Of a DNA stretch of 6,652 bases, positions 6,289 to 6,652 are shown in pieces. This DNA comes from Chthoniobacter flavus (GTDB taxonomy: Bacteria > Verrucomicrobiota > Verrucomicrobiia > Chthoniobacterales > Terrimicrobiaceae). How positions within the stretch are numbered: the stretch's first letter is position 1; every line of letters begins with the position of its first letter. The notes beneath the pieces were generated by a model, which was given only the letters and a program-made list of their open reading frames with translations, had not been told where the DNA came from and made no database searches. The stretch covers positions 1-6,652 of the forward strand of contig CAMBAQ010000104.1 of assembly GCA_945863785.1 (NCBI GenBank), given 5' to 3'. The translations under genes and the position numbers were made by a program.

Positions 6289-6326
6289 GGCCGCGCGGGC
6301 ACGCGGCCGGGCGAAGTATTTCGCCC
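6289..6326 (-). other. Two contiguous GC-rich hairpins just after rpsT
   Basis: Read on the minus strand, GGGCGAA/TTCGCCC (7 bp, 4-nt loop, 6309-6326) is followed without a gap by GGCCGCG/CGCGGCC (7 bp, 6-nt loop, 6289-6308) and then TTT. They start 8 nt past the rpsT stop. The short U-run makes them weak terminators at best. They may protect the mRNA 3' end from exonucleases or act as a first, leaky stop before the strong terminator at 6152. Confidence 0.55.
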
Positions 6327-6334
6327 CTTCGTTA

Positions 6335-6607
6335 TTACTTGGCTGCGGTCGCTTTCACGAGAGCCTTGTTCAAGCGGCTCTTGCGGCGATTGGCCACGTT
6401 GCGGTGGATCGTGCCGCTTTTAACAGCTTTATCAAGAGCGGAAGAGCATGCGCTGAATTCCGATTTCGACACGGCCGCGTCGCCGCCTGCGAGGGCTGCA
6501 CGGAGCTTCTTTTGACGGGTTTTTACACCGGTGATGACGGAGGCGTTGCGTTCACGACGTTTCGTGCTTTGGCGGGCGCTTTTTGCTGCTGATTTGGTAT
6601 TGGCCAT
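6335..6607 (-). CDS. rpsT: 30S ribosomal protein S20
   Basis: A 90-residue, very basic primary 16S rRNA-binding protein of the small subunit. The S20 pattern is complete: N-terminal MANTKSAAKSARQSTKRRERN, a central alanine- and lysine-rich helix, then DKAVKSGTIHRNVANRRKSR (59-78) and an Ala/Lys tail, folding as a helical bundle. The ATG at 6607 gives the usual length and N-terminus. There is no SD. Only nine AT-only bases (AAATATTTT) separate the ATG from the CCA end of the upstream tRNA, so any mRNA made by tRNA processing would be almost leaderless. S20 synthesis is self-regulated at translation in E. coli; whether that holds with this leader is unknown. GC-rich hairpins and a terminator follow. 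Confidence 0.97.
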   Translation of the reverse strand: MANTKSAAKSARQSTKRRERNASVITGVKTRQKKLRAALAGGDAAVSKSEFSACSSALDKAVKSGTIHRNVANRRKSRLNKALVKATAAK

Positions 6608-6616
6608 AAAATATTT

Positions 6617-6652
6617 TGGTGCCAGAGGGGAGAATCGAACTCCCGACCAAGG
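6617..6652 (-). tRNA. tRNA 3' end (partial, identity undetermined)
   Basis: The last 36 nt on the minus strand form a standard tRNA 3' half: T-stem GGGAG/CTCCC (6640-6644 and 6628-6632), 7-nt T-loop TTCGATT, acceptor strand CTCTGGC (6621-6627), discriminator A and an encoded CCA (6617-6619). The predicted 5' acceptor strand, GCCAGAG, is outside the window, as is the anticodon. A GCC start with discriminator A would fit Phe, Thr or Leu. The CCTTGGTC before the T-stem does not settle it. Confidence 0.92.

Larger units (their letters stand above)
5984..6334. other. Region without a protein gene between brnT and rpsT
   Basis: I find no credible coding gene here. Short frames such as 5945-6148 (plus) overlap brnT antisense and have no family pattern. 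The brnT side is AT-rich and should hold the operon's promoter, but no clear -35/-10 pair stands out. A nested imperfect inverted repeat lies at 6097-6129, with arms TTCTG/CAGAA outside and ATCCT/AGGAT inside. The rpsT side holds the terminator and hairpins listed separately, which would form the rpsT 3' untranslated region. Confidence 0.6.

Noticed and set aside
5462..6334. CRISPR array, insertion sequence or attachment site around the toxin-antitoxin module
   Set aside because: I found no repeated spacer-like units, transposase frame, terminal inverted repeats or duplicated tRNA end in the window.

Overview
The window (about 50% GC) is ordinary-looking bacterial chromosome with a small accessory insert. 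The gene content and protein style suggest a free-living Verrucomicrobiota or related PVC-group bacterium: a HemQ-type coproheme decarboxylase, a single-cluster CxxCxxC ferredoxin, a long conserved protein of unknown function, and almost no Shine-Dalgarno (SD) motifs in front of the core genes. This placement is an inference from remembered family resemblance; no marker in the window proves it.

Layout, left to right. Bases 1-1237 (minus) hold fabF, whose last codon or codons lie beyond the edge. Upstream of it on the same strand are a DciA/DUF721-like gene (1396-1758) and a small ferredoxin gene (1817-2047), separated by a strong rho-independent terminator whose U-run touches the dciA-like start codon. 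A 98-bp divergent spacer separates the ferredoxin gene from hemQ (2146-2964, plus). hemQ converges on a 476-residue conserved protein of unknown function (3012-4442, minus). Upstream of that gene, 68 bp away on the same strand, is a membrane metallopeptidase of the M50-like type (4511-5275, minus). Next comes a spacer with possible tiny leader ORFs, then a BrnT/BrnA toxin-antitoxin operon (5462-5975, minus). A 359-bp region without a gene follows, carrying a strong minus-strand terminator and several GC-rich hairpins. The window ends with rpsT (6335-6607, minus) and, 9 nt upstream of it, the 3' end of a tRNA on the same strand.

How the genes relate: fabF (fatty-acid elongation), DciA-like (replicative helicase loading), S20 and the tRNA (translation) and HemQ (haem synthesis) are housekeeping. 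The ferredoxin is an electron carrier with no visible dedicated partner. The M50-like protease and the 476-residue protein may be co-transcribed. The BrnTA module is the clear accessory element and differs from its neighbours in having good SD sequences and a palindrome over its start.

I did not find a convincing new multi-gene system. The points most worth a second look are the tRNA-rpsT junction that leaves almost no leader, the terminator abutting the dciA-like start, the SD-poor core genes against the SD-led toxin-antitoxin module, the tiny in-frame ORF ahead of the M50-like gene, and the uncharacterised 476-residue protein.
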